Shown piece by piece: positions 43,476 to 53,628 of a stretch of DNA of 64,000 bases (position 1 is its first letter; each line of letters begins with the position of its first letter). The stretch is from RGIG4576 sp964613095 (GTDB lineage: Bacteria; Bacteroidota; Bacteroidia; Bacteroidales; Muribaculaceae): assembly GCA_964613095.1 (NCBI GenBank), contig CAZTFX010000001.1, forward strand, positions 1-64,000, read 5' to 3'. A model generated the notes under the pieces. It saw only the letters and a program-made list of their open reading frames with translations, was not told the origin of the DNA and searched no databases. Made by a program: the position numbers and the translations under genes.

Positions 43476-45569
43476 TTATTTGCTTTCTTCTTTTAGGTAT
43501 TTATCAAGCCAACCGAAGAATTCTTTTTGCCAGATTAAGCTGTTTTGTGGCTTAAGAATCCAGTGGTTTTCATCAGGATAAAGAACCATTTTAGAAGGTA
43601 CTCCTAATAGTGTAGCTGCGTTAAATGCCATTTCGGCTTGAGAACTTAGAATACGATAGTCAAGTTCGCCTGCAGTGATAAGAATTGGTGCAGTCCAATT
43701 TTTAACGTATTTGTGAGGAGAACAAGCAAATGTGCGTTGTGCAATCTTATTGTCTTTTTCCCAGAATGCGCCACCCATATCCCAATTAGCGAACCACATT
43801 TCCTCTGTTTCAAGATATTGTGCTTCCATATTGAAGATACCTGCATGTGCTATAAGAGCTTTGAAGCGACCTTCGTGATTACCTGCAAGCCAGTAAACAG
43901 AGAAACCACCGTAGCTGGCTCCAACTGCACCGATGTGGTCACCGTCAACATAAGATTCTTTTTTCATAAAGTCAACAGCAGCAAGATAGTCTTTCATGTT
44001 TTGTCCCGGATAGTCACCTGAAATTTGTGCATTCCATTCAGTACCGAATCCGGGGAGACCGCGACGGTTAGGGGCTATAACTATGTAGCCTTGTGATGCC
44101 ATTAGGCGTAGGTTCCAACGATAAGACCAAAATTGGCTGACCGGTTGTTGCGGACCGCCTTGACAGTAAAGAATTGCAGGATATTTCTTGGTTTCGTCAA
44201 AGTTTGGAGGAAGAACTACCCATGTAGTCATTTCTTTACCATCGGTTGTAGGAACAAGAACTTTCTTAACGGTCACATTGTTAAGTTCTGCTAGCATAGC
44301 GTCATTTACAGTTGATAGTTTTTTTACTTCACCTGCATTTACTGCATAAACTTCGTTTGGCTCTTGAAGAGAGTGACGTAGGGTTATGATAGTTTCGTCA
44401 TTAACCGGAGCAATTGCAGCATAGTCGTATTGTCCATCGGCTACTGTGTCGATTTGTAGTGTTTCAATGTCAATTTTGAACATTGGAGTACAACCTAGAT
44501 AAGGTGCAGTAAATAGAATGGATTTTTCATTTGGAGACCATGCGATATTATCGGCAGCGTAATCCCAATCTACTGTCAAATGTTTCTTTTCACCGTTTTC
44601 CATATCCATAATGAAAATGCGATTCATATCGCTTTCATATCCGTCATGTTCCATTGAAAGCCAAGCAAGGTAACGTCCGCTTTTTGAGAAACGTGGAGTT
44701 GTGTCATAGCCCATCATACCTTCGGTAAGATTTTTTGTCTCACCTGTTTCAAGGTTGTATTGATATAGGTCGGAATTAGTTGAAATGGAGTATTCTTTAC
44801 CGGTTTTTTTACGAGAGACATAAACCACACTTTTGCCATCGGGAGTCCATGCCAAAGACTCAACGCCACCGAATGGTTTCATCGGAGCTTCATAAGGCTC
44901 ATCTTTCAACATATCAACTACGTTGGTCACTTTTGAACCGTCAAAATCGGCAACAAATGAATGAGGTATGGTTTTAACCCATTCGTCCCAATGCTTGTAC
45001 ATCATATCTGTGATTATGCGTACATTTGCTTTGTCGTGTTCAGGATAAAGGTCTTTTGTGTCGGTTCCGTATTTCACTTGTGAAATAAGAGCAATTTTCT
45101 TTTCATCCGGAGAGAAAACAAATCCATCTACACCATTTTCAACAGAAGAAACGACTTTTCGGTCGGTTCCATCGGCATTCATTGTCCAAATTTGCATTTT
45201 TCCATCTTGTGGATAAAGGAATGCAATTTTTTTACCACCGTCAATCCAAACAGCATTTTGTTCTCCTTTAGCTGTTTTTGTAATGCGAGTAGGATTAGAA
45301 CCGTCAACACCGACTACCCATAATTCGCGATTTGACTTGTTTTGTTCAATACTTTCAAATTTTACTCCGTATAGAACTTTTGTCCCATCGGGAGAAACTT
45401 GTGGATCGGTAACAGCACCCATAGACATAAGTGCCTCTGGTGTGAATTGACCATTCTCGATTTTTACTTGTGGCTGCTCGATGATAACTTCTTCAGCCGC
45501 TTTTTCGCATGAAGCCATGCTCGTAAGAGCAAATAGAGAAGCCATGATTGGAATTTTTGATAGATTCAT
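43476..45569 (-). CDS. S9-family prolyl oligopeptidase/dipeptidyl peptidase lipoprotein (DPP5-like)
   Basis: 697 residues. The N-terminus (MNLSKIPIMASLFALTSMASC) is a lipoprotein signal, so the protein is likely periplasmic or surface-attached. Residues about 45-420 form a WD40-like beta-propeller with repeated SPDG/SPNE motifs (VSPDGTKVLYG, FSPDEKKIALI, WTPDGKSVVYV, WSPNEKSILFT). The C-terminal peptidase domain carries GASYGGFSVYW with the catalytic Ser at about 550, Asp in GELDYRI at about 635 and His in DENHW at about 667. This matches DPP5-type enzymes that release dipeptides in peptide-fermenting Bacteroidales. It is a single gene; the ygiQ-type gene behind it ends 17 bases away. Confidence 0.92.
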   Translation of the reverse strand: MNLSKIPIMASLFALTSMASCEKAAEEVIIEQPQVKIENGQFTPEALMSMGAVTDPQVSPDGTKVLYGVKFESIEQNKSNRELWVVGVDGSNPTRITKTAKGEQNAVWIDGGKKIAFLYPQDGKMQIWTMNADGTDRKVVSSVENGVDGFVFSPDEKKIALISQVKYGTDTKDLYPEHDKANVRIITDMMYKHWDEWVKTIPHSFVADFDGSKVTNVVDMLKDEPYEAPMKPFGGVESLAWTPDGKSVVYVSRKKTGKEYSISTNSDLYQYNLETGETKNLTEGMMGYDTTPRFSKSGRYLAWLSMEHDGYESDMNRIFIMDMENGEKKHLTVDWDYAADNIAWSPNEKSILFTAPYLGCTPMFKIDIETLQIDTVADGQYDYAAIAPVNDETIITLRHSLQEPNEVYAVNAGEVKKLSTVNDAMLAELNNVTVKKVLVPTTDGKEMTTWVVLPPNFDETKKYPAILYCQGGPQQPVSQFWSYRWNLRLMASQGYIVIAPNRRGLPGFGTEWNAQISGDYPGQNMKDYLAAVDFMKKESYVDGDHIGAVGASYGGFSVYWLAGNHEGRFKALIAHAGIFNMEAQYLETEEMWFANWDMGGAFWEKDNKIAQRTFACSPHKYVKNWTAPILITAGELDYRILSSQAEMAFNAATLLGVPSKMVLYPDENHWILKPQNSLIWQKEFFGWLDKYLKEESK

Positions 45570-45586
45570 AAATGTTTTTGTTAATA

Positions 45587-47503
45587 TTAATATTTCTTGT
45601 TTCGTTTCTTGTCATTTCTAGAATCTTTAGGAACAGGTTTATTGGCAATAAATGTGCGTCCTGTACCGCCCGGATATAACTCATTTATCAAGTCTTGACG
45701 CTTGATACGTTGCAATGACCTGATAATATCTTGCTTGTTTTCGTTGTCATACCAAAAGAAATACTTGCGTTGTGCGAGTTTTTCATCTTTTGAATGTGCC
45801 GTGTATATAGGTTCCAATGTGTATGGATTATAACCGGTATAATACATTTCGGTTGATACCGTCATTGGAGTAGGAGTGAAATCTTGAATCTGTTCCAAAT
45901 GGTATCTGAGTCGTTTTGTTGTTACAGCTAGTTCTGCCATATCATATTCAGTACAACCCGGGTGGGATGAAATGAAGTAGGGGATAAGTTGTTGTTTAAG
46001 CCCTCTCTTTTCATTAATTTCATTGAAAATACGTTTGAATTCTTCAAATTGCTTGAATGACGGTTTTCTCATAAGTTTTAAAACACCGTCGGAAGTATGT
46101 TCGGGTGCAACTTTCAATCGACCGGAAACATGTTTCGTGATAAGTTCTTCGTTATATTTGCGATTGATTTTATTAATACGTTCATCATCACATTTATGCA
46201 TTGACAGGTCATATCTTACACCACTGCCAATAAATGATTTTTTTATTTGCTCAATGTTGTCAACTTCGTGATAAATATCCAATAGTTGTGAATGGTCGTT
46301 ATTCAAATTAGGACATGGTGACGGATGTAAACATGAAGGTCGAGTACATTTTTTACATTTATCAATATCTTTTCCTCCTAATTTATACATGTTGGCAGAT
46401 GGACCTCCCAAATCGGAAATATATCCTTTAAAGTCTTCCATTTGACATATTTGCTTAACCTCTTGAAGAATGGATTTTTTACTGCGTGAAGCTATAAATT
46501 TACCTTGATGAGCCGAAATTGTACAAAAAGCACATCCGCCGAAACATCCGCGATGTAAATTCACGGAGTGTCTAATCATTTCGTATGCAGGAATACGTTT
46601 CCCATTATAACGAGGATGTGGTAATCGAGTGTATGGTAAGTCAAATGAAGCATCAATTTCCTTTTCGGTCATTGGCGGATTGGGTTTATTGACTTTTATG
46701 GCAACATTATTTACTTTCTGCCATAATGTGCGACCTTGCCATTTATTGGACTCGATTTCTATGTGTTTAAAATTTTCGGCATGAAGTTTTTTGTCCTTCA
46801 AGCATGATTCATGTGAATGTAGAATATATTCTATCGATAAATCGGGTTTTGAAGGAATTTCCATGATAGGTCGACGTAGTACGGTTTGTGGTATATCGGT
46901 AAGTTCACTGATATTCTTTCCGTCCTTTAGTGCATTGGCAATTTCCAAAATAGCTTTCTCGCCCATGCCGTAAATCAGTAAATCGGCTTTACACTCTATT
47001 AAAATAGATGGGCATAGCTTGTCTTTCCAATAATCATAGTGCGAAAGTCTTCTCATAGAAGCCTCAATACCTCCTACAACAACAGGAACATCGGGAAACA
47101 GCTTTTTAAGAGCTTCGGTATATACAATTGTCGGATAATCGGGACGCATACCGGCTTTTTCGTTTGGTGTATATGCGTCATCACTGCGACGACGTCTGTT
47201 TGCCGTATAATGATTTACCATGGAATCCATAGCACCGGCTGAAATACCGAAAAATAGTCGTGGCTTACCCAATTTGGAAAAATCTCGTAAATCATCACGC
47301 CAATTCGGTTGTGGAACTATTGCCACGCGATAGCCGTTAGCTTCAAGAACTCGACCTATAACGGCTGTACCCATTGAAGGATGATCTATATAGGCGTCAC
47401 CTGAAAACAATATGATGTCGATATAATCCCAACCAAGGTATTCAATTTCCTTTTTTGTTGTTGGAAGCCATTGTTTATTTATATATGATTTTGATTCTGT
47501 CAT
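45587..47503 (-). CDS. YgiQ-family radical SAM protein
   Basis: 638 residues. The radical SAM cluster motif CFGGCAFC lies at about residue 325 in HRGCFGGCAFCTISAHQGKF, preceded by the N-terminal UPF0313/YgiQ domain (SGDAYIDHPSMGTAVIGR; GISAGAMDSMVNHYTANRRRRSDDAYTP). A second Cys cluster (CKKCTRPSCLHPSPCPN at about 395) may hold another metal. The C-terminal tail is basic, typical of YgiQ. The physiological reaction of the family is not established. The start overlaps the uvrB stop by 4 bases, so it is probably translated together with uvrB. Confidence 0.93.
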   Translation of the reverse strand: MTESKSYINKQWLPTTKKEIEYLGWDYIDIILFSGDAYIDHPSMGTAVIGRVLEANGYRVAIVPQPNWRDDLRDFSKLGKPRLFFGISAGAMDSMVNHYTANRRRRSDDAYTPNEKAGMRPDYPTIVYTEALKKLFPDVPVVVGGIEASMRRLSHYDYWKDKLCPSILIECKADLLIYGMGEKAILEIANALKDGKNISELTDIPQTVLRRPIMEIPSKPDLSIEYILHSHESCLKDKKLHAENFKHIEIESNKWQGRTLWQKVNNVAIKVNKPNPPMTEKEIDASFDLPYTRLPHPRYNGKRIPAYEMIRHSVNLHRGCFGGCAFCTISAHQGKFIASRSKKSILQEVKQICQMEDFKGYISDLGGPSANMYKLGGKDIDKCKKCTRPSCLHPSPCPNLNNDHSQLLDIYHEVDNIEQIKKSFIGSGVRYDLSMHKCDDERINKINRKYNEELITKHVSGRLKVAPEHTSDGVLKLMRKPSFKQFEEFKRIFNEINEKRGLKQQLIPYFISSHPGCTEYDMAELAVTTKRLRYHLEQIQDFTPTPMTVSTEMYYTGYNPYTLEPIYTAHSKDEKLAQRKYFFWYDNENKQDIIRSLQRIKRQDLINELYPGGTGRTFIANKPVPKDSRNDKKRNKKY

Positions 47504-49578
47504 TGTTGAATATCTTTTATGGATTCTTCCAATGCAACTAACTCGTCTCTATATTGTGCCGCTTCGATGAAATCCATGCGTTTTGCAGCTTCAATCATTT
47601 GAACTCTCAATCTTTCGATAGCCTTCTTTTTGTCGTTAACACTCATATATTGAACAACCGGATCGGCTGCAATTCCGGCAGTGGTATCAAATTCTTTATC
47701 AATATAACTTTGAATAACCGGATTAATATTACTCTTTTCTACAAAACGTCCTTTTCGTGTCATCTTAGGCGTTCCTTCGGCAGAATCTTGTCCAACAATC
47801 AAATTACGTGCTTTGATAATTGCTTGCGGAGTTATATTATTTTCTTCGTTATATTTCAATTGCATTGTACGTCTACGATCGGTCTCATCAATGGTTTTTT
47901 GCATTGATTCCGTGATTTTATCGGCATACATTATAACCATACCATTAAGGTTACGTGCCGCACGTCCGGCAGTTTGTGTCAATGAACGATGAGAACGTAA
48001 AAAACCTTCTTTGTCGGCGTCGATAATAGCAACTAGTGAAACTTCCGGTAAATCAAGACCTTCGCGGAGAAGGTTTACTCCAATTAATACATCAACTTCG
48101 CCTGCTCTCAATTGATCAAGGATTTTAATGCGATCCATCGTTTCAACATCAGAATGAATATATGCACATCTTATGTTGATTCGGCTTAGATAAGATGTGA
48201 GCTCTTCTGCCATGCGTTTTGTCAGGGTTGTTACCAGCGTGCGTTCATTATTATCAACACGTTTTTGTATTTCTTCGATTAAATCATCAATTTGTCCGCG
48301 AGAAGGACGTACCACAATCTGAGGATCAAGCAGTCCGGTAGGGCGGATTATCTGTTTTGTTACGACTCCTTCACATTTATTTAATTCGTAATCGGCAGGT
48401 GTAGCGCTTACAAATATAGTTTGATGTGTAAGTGATTCAAATTCTTCGAATTTAAGAGGACGATTGTCTATTGCTGCTTGTAGGCGAAAACCGTAATTTA
48501 CCAAATTTGTTTTGCGTGACAGGTCACCGCCATACATGCCCCTTATTTGAGGGACAGTAACATGGCTCTCATCTATAATAGTTAGATAATCCTTAGGAAA
48601 ATAATCAAGAAGACAAAACGGGCGCATACCGGGTTCTCTACCGTCGAAATATCTGGAGTAGTTTTCAATTCCTGAACAATAACCTACTTCGCGTATCATT
48701 TCAAGGTCGTAACTCACACGTTCATAAAGACGTTTTGCTTCCTCGATTCGTGCCTCTTTGTAAAACATATCACGTTGTGTCCCTAAATCGACAGCGATTT
48801 TGTCAAGAGCAAGAGCCATACGTTCTTTAGTTGTAACGAAAATATTTGCAGGGAAAATCTTGAATGCTTCAACATTTTCCATTGGCATTTGAGTCTCTTT
48901 ATCCATAATTTGTATCGACTCTATTTCGTCACCCCAAAAGATAACTCGAATGTTGATTTCTTCATAAGCTAATGCAACGTCAACTGTGTCACCTTTTACT
49001 CGGAATGTACCTCTTGCCAATTCATATTCATTACGAGAATAAAGAGAGTCAACCAATGTTCTAAGAAATCTGTCGCGACCTATATTTTGACCGCATTTAA
49101 TTTCAATAATGTTTTCGTTGAAATCATTAGGGTTCCCCATACCATATATACAGGAAACAGAAGAAACAACTATTATATCACGTCTGCCGGAGAGCAATGC
49201 TGCTACCGTTGCCAAACGCAAACGATCTATTTCATCATTAATAGCTAAATCTTTTTCAATATATTTGTCGCTTGAGGGAATATACGCCTCAGGTTGATAA
49301 TAATCATAGTAGGATACAAAATAGTGTACCGAATTTTCGGGAAAAAAAGTTTTGAACTCAGCATATAGTTGTGCCGCCAAAGTTTTGTTGTGAGACAGAA
49401 TTAAAGTAGGGCGATTGGTATTCGCAATGACATTTGCCATTGTAAAAGTTTTGCCAGAGCCTGTAACACCCAATAGGGTTTGAAATGGAATACCATCATT
49501 CACACCATTGGTTAATTCCGTAATAGCTTGTGGTTGATCTCCGGTGGGCTGATATTCTGAGTGTAATTTAAATTCCAT
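47500..49578 (-). CDS. uvrB: Excinuclease ABC subunit B
   Basis: 692 residues, normal length. Central helicase-like subunit of nucleotide excision repair that verifies damage and loads UvrC. Walker A GVTGSGKTFT at about 39, the damage-probing beta-hairpin YYDYYQPEAYIP at about 93, DEAD-like DESH at about 338, ATP-binding QTAGRAARN near 540 and the C-terminal UVR motif (about 650-690; KKAIERLRVQMIEAAKRMDF) are all present. It heads a two-gene unit with the YgiQ-type gene, which it overlaps by 4 bases. Confidence 0.97.
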   Translation of the reverse strand: MEFKLHSEYQPTGDQPQAITELTNGVNDGIPFQTLLGVTGSGKTFTMANVIANTNRPTLILSHNKTLAAQLYAEFKTFFPENSVHYFVSYYDYYQPEAYIPSSDKYIEKDLAINDEIDRLRLATVAALLSGRRDIIVVSSVSCIYGMGNPNDFNENIIEIKCGQNIGRDRFLRTLVDSLYSRNEYELARGTFRVKGDTVDVALAYEEINIRVIFWGDEIESIQIMDKETQMPMENVEAFKIFPANIFVTTKERMALALDKIAVDLGTQRDMFYKEARIEEAKRLYERVSYDLEMIREVGYCSGIENYSRYFDGREPGMRPFCLLDYFPKDYLTIIDESHVTVPQIRGMYGGDLSRKTNLVNYGFRLQAAIDNRPLKFEEFESLTHQTIFVSATPADYELNKCEGVVTKQIIRPTGLLDPQIVVRPSRGQIDDLIEEIQKRVDNNERTLVTTLTKRMAEELTSYLSRINIRCAYIHSDVETMDRIKILDQLRAGEVDVLIGVNLLREGLDLPEVSLVAIIDADKEGFLRSHRSLTQTAGRAARNLNGMVIMYADKITESMQKTIDETDRRRTMQLKYNEENNITPQAIIKARNLIVGQDSAEGTPKMTRKGRFVEKSNINPVIQSYIDKEFDTTAGIAADPVVQYMSVNDKKKAIERLRVQMIEAAKRMDFIEAAQYRDELVALEESIKDIQQ

Positions 49579-49750
49579 AAATTATACAAATCATGAATTT
49601 ACAAAATTACTAAAAAAGTTGCTATATTTACATGCATATATTATTTATGTGGTTTTTTTTGTATTGATAGTAAATGCTTGATGTGTTTTATTAAAAGAAT
49701 TATACAAAATTTTGCACAAAAAATGTAAAGAGGGCTAATTAATTTAGATT

Positions 49751-49785
49751 TTTTAGCGAAGAACAAATTTTATTTAGTAACTTTG
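49751..49785 (+). promoter_or_regulatory. Promoter of the serine palmitoyltransferase gene
   Basis: TAACTTTG at 49778-49785 fits the -7 consensus, with a partial -33 (TTTTAG) about 21 bases upstream. The leader to the start codon is about 80 bases, with no recognisable structure. Confidence 0.5.
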
Positions 49786-49868
49786 CCGACTGAAATTGTG
49801 AAGAAGATTTATAATACATTTCAGAACGATAAATCGTAATTAATAAGAAAATACTTTAAATAAAAGCT

Positions 49869-51056
49869 ATGAAGCTATTACAGGCTAAATTATCAGAGTA
49901 TCAAATACCGCAACAAGCAAAAGCTGCAGGTATCTATCCTTATTTCCGTAAAATAGAAAGTGAGCAAGATACTGAGGTGATTATAAATGGTAAAAAGGTT
50001 CTTATGTTCGGTTCTAACAGCTACATGGGATTGACTAATCATCCAAAAGTGAAAGAAGCTGCAATAGAAGCAACAAAGAAGTATGGAACAGGTCTTGCCG
50101 GTTCTCCATTCTTGAATGGTACACTTGATATTCATAAGGAATTAGAGCAAAAATTGGCAGCTTTCGTCGGAAAAGAAGACGCAATGTTGTTTTCAACCGG
50201 ATTTGGCGTTAATTTAGGTGTTGTGTCAACACTTACAGGACGTAATGATTCAATCATTCTAGATGAACAAGATCACGCTTCAATTATTGAAGGACGTCGT
50301 TTGTCTTTTTCAAAGGCTTTGAAATATAAGCATAATGATATGAAATCATTAGAAGAACAATTACAAAAATGCTCTCCAGAGGAAATTAAATTAATTGTTA
50401 CTGATGGTGTATTCTCAATGGAAGGAGATGTTGCTAATCTTCCTGAAATTGTAAAACTTGCTAAAAAGTATGATGCAAGTGTAATGGTAGATGAGGCTCA
50501 TGGTATTGGAGTTTTCGGTAAGCAAGGTCGAGGTACATGTGACCATTTCGGTGTAACAGATGATGTAGATTTGATTATGGGAACATTCAGTAAATCGTTT
50601 GCGTCATTGGGAGGTTTTATTGCATGCGATAAATCAATAACAAATTATCTACGTCACCATTCACGTGCTTATATATTTACAGCAAGTATAACTCCAGCCT
50701 CTACTGCTGCAGTGGGTGCTGCATTGGATATCATGATGAATGAACCGGAAAGAATGGAAAATCTATGGGCAATTACTAATTATGCTTTAGATGGATTTAG
50801 AAATATGGGTTGTGAGATAGGTAATACATCTACTCCTATTATACCTTTATATATTAGAGATAATAACTTAACATTCTTGGTTACAAAAGAGTTAAGTGAT
50901 GAAGGTGTTTTTGTGAATCCAGTTGTTTCTCCGGCTGTTGCCCCTCATGATACGTTAATTCGTTTCAGTCTTATGGCAACTCATACAAAAGAACAAGTTA
51001 CAATAGGTCTTGAAAAGATACAGAAAGTGTTTAGAAAACACAACTTGATACCATAA
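49869..51056 (+). CDS. spt: Serine palmitoyltransferase
   Basis: 395 residues, alpha-oxoamine synthase family (PLP-dependent). Motifs are NSYMGLTNHPKVKEAA at about 54, GTGLAGSPFLNGT at about 76, MVDEAHGIGVFGKQGRG at about 212 and the PLP lysine in GTFSKSFASLGG at about 240. Condenses serine with a long-chain acyl-CoA or acyl-ACP to 3-ketosphinganine, the first step of sphingolipid synthesis. Among bacteria this enzyme is typical of Bacteroidales. The related KBL and AONS enzymes are the alternatives; the MKLLQAKLSEYQIPQQAKAAG opening and lack of biotin or threonine genes favour SPT. It is monocistronic with its own terminator. Confidence 0.88.
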   Translation: MKLLQAKLSEYQIPQQAKAAGIYPYFRKIESEQDTEVIINGKKVLMFGSNSYMGLTNHPKVKEAAIEATKKYGTGLAGSPFLNGTLDIHKELEQKLAAFVGKEDAMLFSTGFGVNLGVVSTLTGRNDSIILDEQDHASIIEGRRLSFSKALKYKHNDMKSLEEQLQKCSPEEIKLIVTDGVFSMEGDVANLPEIVKLAKKYDASVMVDEAHGIGVFGKQGRGTCDHFGVTDDVDLIMGTFSKSFASLGGFIACDKSITNYLRHHSRAYIFTASITPASTAAVGAALDIMMNEPERMENLWAITNYALDGFRNMGCEIGNTSTPIIPLYIRDNNLTFLVTKELSDEGVFVNPVVSPAVAPHDTLIRFSLMATHTKEQVTIGLEKIQKVFRKHNLIP

Positions 51057-51078
51057 GAGAATGTAATTTTATTATATG

Positions 51079-51108
51079 GCGTGTTCTTTTTTAAGAACAC
51101 GCTTTTTT
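51079..51108 (+). terminator. Rho-independent terminator after spt
   Basis: Perfect 10-bp inverted repeat (GCGTGTTCTT at 51079-51088, AAGAACACGC at 51093-51102) followed by six T residues. Confidence 0.9.
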
Positions 51109-51331
51109 ATTTGTGTTGTTGTGCGAAAATATAAGATATTTTCCGCTAATTGTCCAAGAAAAAGTATTATAAAATTTTAGCTTGTGGTGAAAAAAATATG
51201 GTAAATTATTTGTTTGAAAAAAAGTTTTATTTTTGTTGTGAAAAAATTATGCTGATATGTGTATAGTATGTATTTAATTATTAAATTCGCATGTCAAATA
51301 AATTAAGATAAAAGATTAAAGGAAAAATAAT

Positions 51332-51880
51332 ATGATTTACAAATTTTGTATTGTTTCAGATGAAGTAGATAACTTCAAGTTGGAGATTGCAATAGATTCT
51401 GATGATACGTTCTTGCGCTTGCGCAATACAATCTTGGATTCTATCGGTTATACAAAAGATCAATTGGATTCATTTTTTATATGTGACGAAGATTGGACTA
51501 AACGCCAAGAAATTACGTTAGCAGAGATGGATACCGATTCCGATGAAGATACTTGGTTGATGGAAGATACTCCTCTAAACGAATTAGTTGAAGATGAGGG
51601 ACAAAAACTGATATATGTATTTGATTATATGACCGATCGCTGTTTCTTTATGGAAATGAAAGAAATGCAACCGGGAAAATCTTTATTAGATCCGCTATGT
51701 CAGCGTAAAGTAGGAAAGGCTCCAAAACAAATTATCGACATTGATGAAATGAATGAGAATCTTGCAAAAAAAACGGCTTCATCTGCTTCGATTGAAGATT
51801 TAGATGAGGATTTTTATGGAGATGAATCATTTAATGAAGATGAATTTGATTTGGAAGGTTTTGATGATTTCAAAGAATAA
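51332..51880 (+). CDS. pRiA4b ORF-3-like protein
   Basis: 182 residues, strongly acidic. Residues about 1-130 match the pRiA4b ORF-3 domain family in pattern (MIYKFCIVSDEVDNFKLEIAIDSDDTFLRLRNTILDSIGY; DSFFICDEDWTKRQEI; LIYVFDYMTDRCFFMEM). The last 50 residues are almost all Asp, Glu and small residues. The family was named from a plasmid, but in Bacteroidales it is a stable chromosomal gene, so this is not evidence of a mobile element. Function unknown. The 230 bases before it hold no other gene; a possible -7 element TATTTTTG lies at 51228-51235. Confidence 0.8.
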   Translation: MIYKFCIVSDEVDNFKLEIAIDSDDTFLRLRNTILDSIGYTKDQLDSFFICDEDWTKRQEITLAEMDTDSDEDTWLMEDTPLNELVEDEGQKLIYVFDYMTDRCFFMEMKEMQPGKSLLDPLCQRKVGKAPKQIIDIDEMNENLAKKTASSASIEDLDEDFYGDESFNEDEFDLEGFDDFKE

Positions 51881-51904
51881 CGATTTTATGATTTAATATT
51901 GTAT

Positions 51905-51936
51905 AGAGTTGAAACATTAATGTTTCAACTCTTTTT
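51905..51936. terminator. Palindromic terminator
   Basis: A perfect 28-base palindrome (51905-51932, centred on TTAA) followed by T residues. It lies between the pRiA4b-like gene and a minus-strand gene and may serve both. Confidence 0.8.
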
Positions 51937-51938
51937 AT

Positions 51939-52358
51939 TTAATAATTCTTTTTGAGCATATATTTCATTCTTTGCCAAATAGAAGGACGTTCAATGTTGA
52001 TATGTACGTGTATATCTGTGGTCTTTTTATCTAAGAAAATAATGCTGTTGCGTAGTACTATTGCAATATGTGATTCTAAGTTTTCGATTCCGGATATATT
52101 TCGAAGAGGAATTTCGTGAAATGGACTTATTTTTTCGACAGAATTTATTATTAGGTCGGTCGTTGTCATTTCTATCGAATGATGATTCAATTTCTCTGAT
52201 GAGAGATGTTTTAAGTCCAATTGATTTTTTTCTTTAATCGGTTGCGGGTACTTTTTGTATAGCCCCTTAATAATTTCTGGTTTAATCATGACAAATCGTG
52301 ATATGATTATTGTGTTAATATATCGATTGGCTGCTTCATGCACTATATGAATCAGCAT
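51939..52358 (-). CDS. Conserved hypothetical protein
   Basis: 139 residues from ATG 52358, or 116 from an inner ATG at 52289 (MIKPEIIKGLYKKYP). The inner start gives a natural-looking N-terminus, but the extra 23 residues also read like protein, so the start is unsettled. No signal peptide is seen. The core (about 75-139) is beta-rich (PFHEIPLRNISGIENLESHIAIVLRNSIIFLDK) and the end is basic. I recognise no family name. It precedes the decarboxylase operon on the same strand, but a terminator at 52414 separates them. Confidence 0.65.
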   Translation of the reverse strand: MLIHIVHEAANRYINTIIISRFVMIKPEIIKGLYKKYPQPIKEKNQLDLKHLSSEKLNHHSIEMTTTDLIINSVEKISPFHEIPLRNISGIENLESHIAIVLRNSIIFLDKKTTDIHVHINIERPSIWQRMKYMLKKNY

Positions 52359-52413
52359 TAGTTAAATTCTAAATAACAAACAACATAATAAGTAAAAGGT
52401 TCAAATATTTATG

Positions 52414-52446
52414 AAAAAAATAAGGTTGACATTTGCCAACCTTATT
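52414..52446 (-). terminator. Terminator of the methylmalonyl-CoA decarboxylase operon
   Basis: Arms AATAAGGTTG and CAACCTTATT around ACATTTGC, with an A run at 52414-52420 that is a T run on the minus strand, directly after the last gene of the operon. Confidence 0.85.
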
Positions 52447-52468
52447 TTAATTATTGAAAATTGGGTGA

Positions 52469-53623
52469 TTATCCCAAGAATCCTAGTAATACACCTGCTG
52501 CAACTGCTGAACCAATTACACCGGCTACGTTTGGACCCATAGCGTGCATCAATAGGTAGTTTGATGGATCATATTTCAAACCTAAGTCATTTGAAATACG
52601 AGCAGCCATAGGTACTGCAGATACACCTGCATTTCCTATAAGTGGGTTGATCTTCTTTCCTTCCGGTAAGAATAGATTGAAGAATTTCACGAATAGGACA
52701 CCCGATGCTGAAGCGATGATAAATGCCATAGCACCAAGCGCAAAAATCTTGATAGTATCAATTGTCAAGAATTCGGATGCTTGAGTAGAAGCACCTACAG
52801 TCAAACCAAGAAGCATTGTAACGATATCGGTCAATGCATTGCTTGCAGTCTTGGCAAGACGTGTTGTTACTCCGCTTTCGCGTAGCAAGTTTCCGAAGAA
52901 CAACATACCTAACAATGGAATTGCTGATGGTACAAAGAAACATGTCAAAATAAGACCGAAGATTGGGAAAATAATCTTTTCGTTCTGTGATACAGTACGA
53001 GCAGGTTTCATTTTGATAAGACGTTCCTTTTCGGTTGTGAACAAGCGCATGATAGGTGGTTGGATAAGTGGAACTAAAGCCATGTATGAGTAAGCTGACA
53101 CGGCAATAGCCCCCATCATGTTAGGAGCAAGTTTAGAAGAAAGGAAAATAGCAGTAGGACCATCGGCACCACCAATGATTGCGATACCTGCAGCTTGGTC
53201 GGGAGCGAAACCTAAGAACAAAGCCACGATGTAGGCTCCGAAGATACCAAATTGTGCCGCAGCACCTACTAACATTAACTTAGGATTTGCAAGTAGTGCT
53301 GAGAAATCGGTCATTGCTCCAATACCTAAGAAAATTAGCGGTGGATACCATCCGGATACCACACCTCCGTAAAGAATGTTCAGTACGGAACCTTCTTCGT
53401 AAATACCAATCTCATTACCTAGTTGGAAAGGAATGTTACCAACCAGAATACCAAACCCAATTGGAACAAGTAGCATAGGTTCAAAATCTTTCTTGATTGC
53501 AAGATAGATAAAGAACAAGCCTACCAATAACATGATTAGGTGAGGTACTGTTACATTATAGAATCCGGTGAATTCCCAGAATGTTTGTAGATTTTCACCG
53601 AAAAATGATACTAATTCGTTCAT
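52469..53623 (-). CDS. mmdB: Sodium-translocating decarboxylase beta subunit
   Basis: 384 residues, about ten membrane helices, the OadB/MmdB/GcdB family. It decarboxylates carboxybiotin and pumps Na+ out across the inner membrane. The diagnostic segment GGADGPTAIFLSSKLAP lies at about 150-166, holding the conserved Asp. The C-terminal GNAGVSAVPMAAR segment at about 328 is also typical. Last gene of the operon mce, mmdA, oadG-like, biotin carrier, mmdB; 5 bases after the carrier gene. The mmdB symbol follows from mmdA and mce in the same operon; oxaloacetate decarboxylase is the alternative but a 5S-type carboxyltransferase is absent. Confidence 0.93.
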   Translation of the reverse strand: MNELVSFFGENLQTFWEFTGFYNVTVPHLIMLLVGLFFIYLAIKKDFEPMLLVPIGFGILVGNIPFQLGNEIGIYEEGSVLNILYGGVVSGWYPPLIFLGIGAMTDFSALLANPKLMLVGAAAQFGIFGAYIVALFLGFAPDQAAGIAIIGGADGPTAIFLSSKLAPNMMGAIAVSAYSYMALVPLIQPPIMRLFTTEKERLIKMKPARTVSQNEKIIFPIFGLILTCFFVPSAIPLLGMLFFGNLLRESGVTTRLAKTASNALTDIVTMLLGLTVGASTQASEFLTIDTIKIFALGAMAFIIASASGVLFVKFFNLFLPEGKKINPLIGNAGVSAVPMAARISNDLGLKYDPSNYLLMHAMGPNVAGVIGSAVAAGVLLGFLG

Positions 53624-53628
53624 AGTAT

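Noticed and set aside
51332..51880. pRiA4b ORF-3-like gene as sign of a plasmid or transposon
   Set aside because: No transposase, inverted repeats or integrase nearby, and the gene is flanked by ordinary terminators and housekeeping genes.
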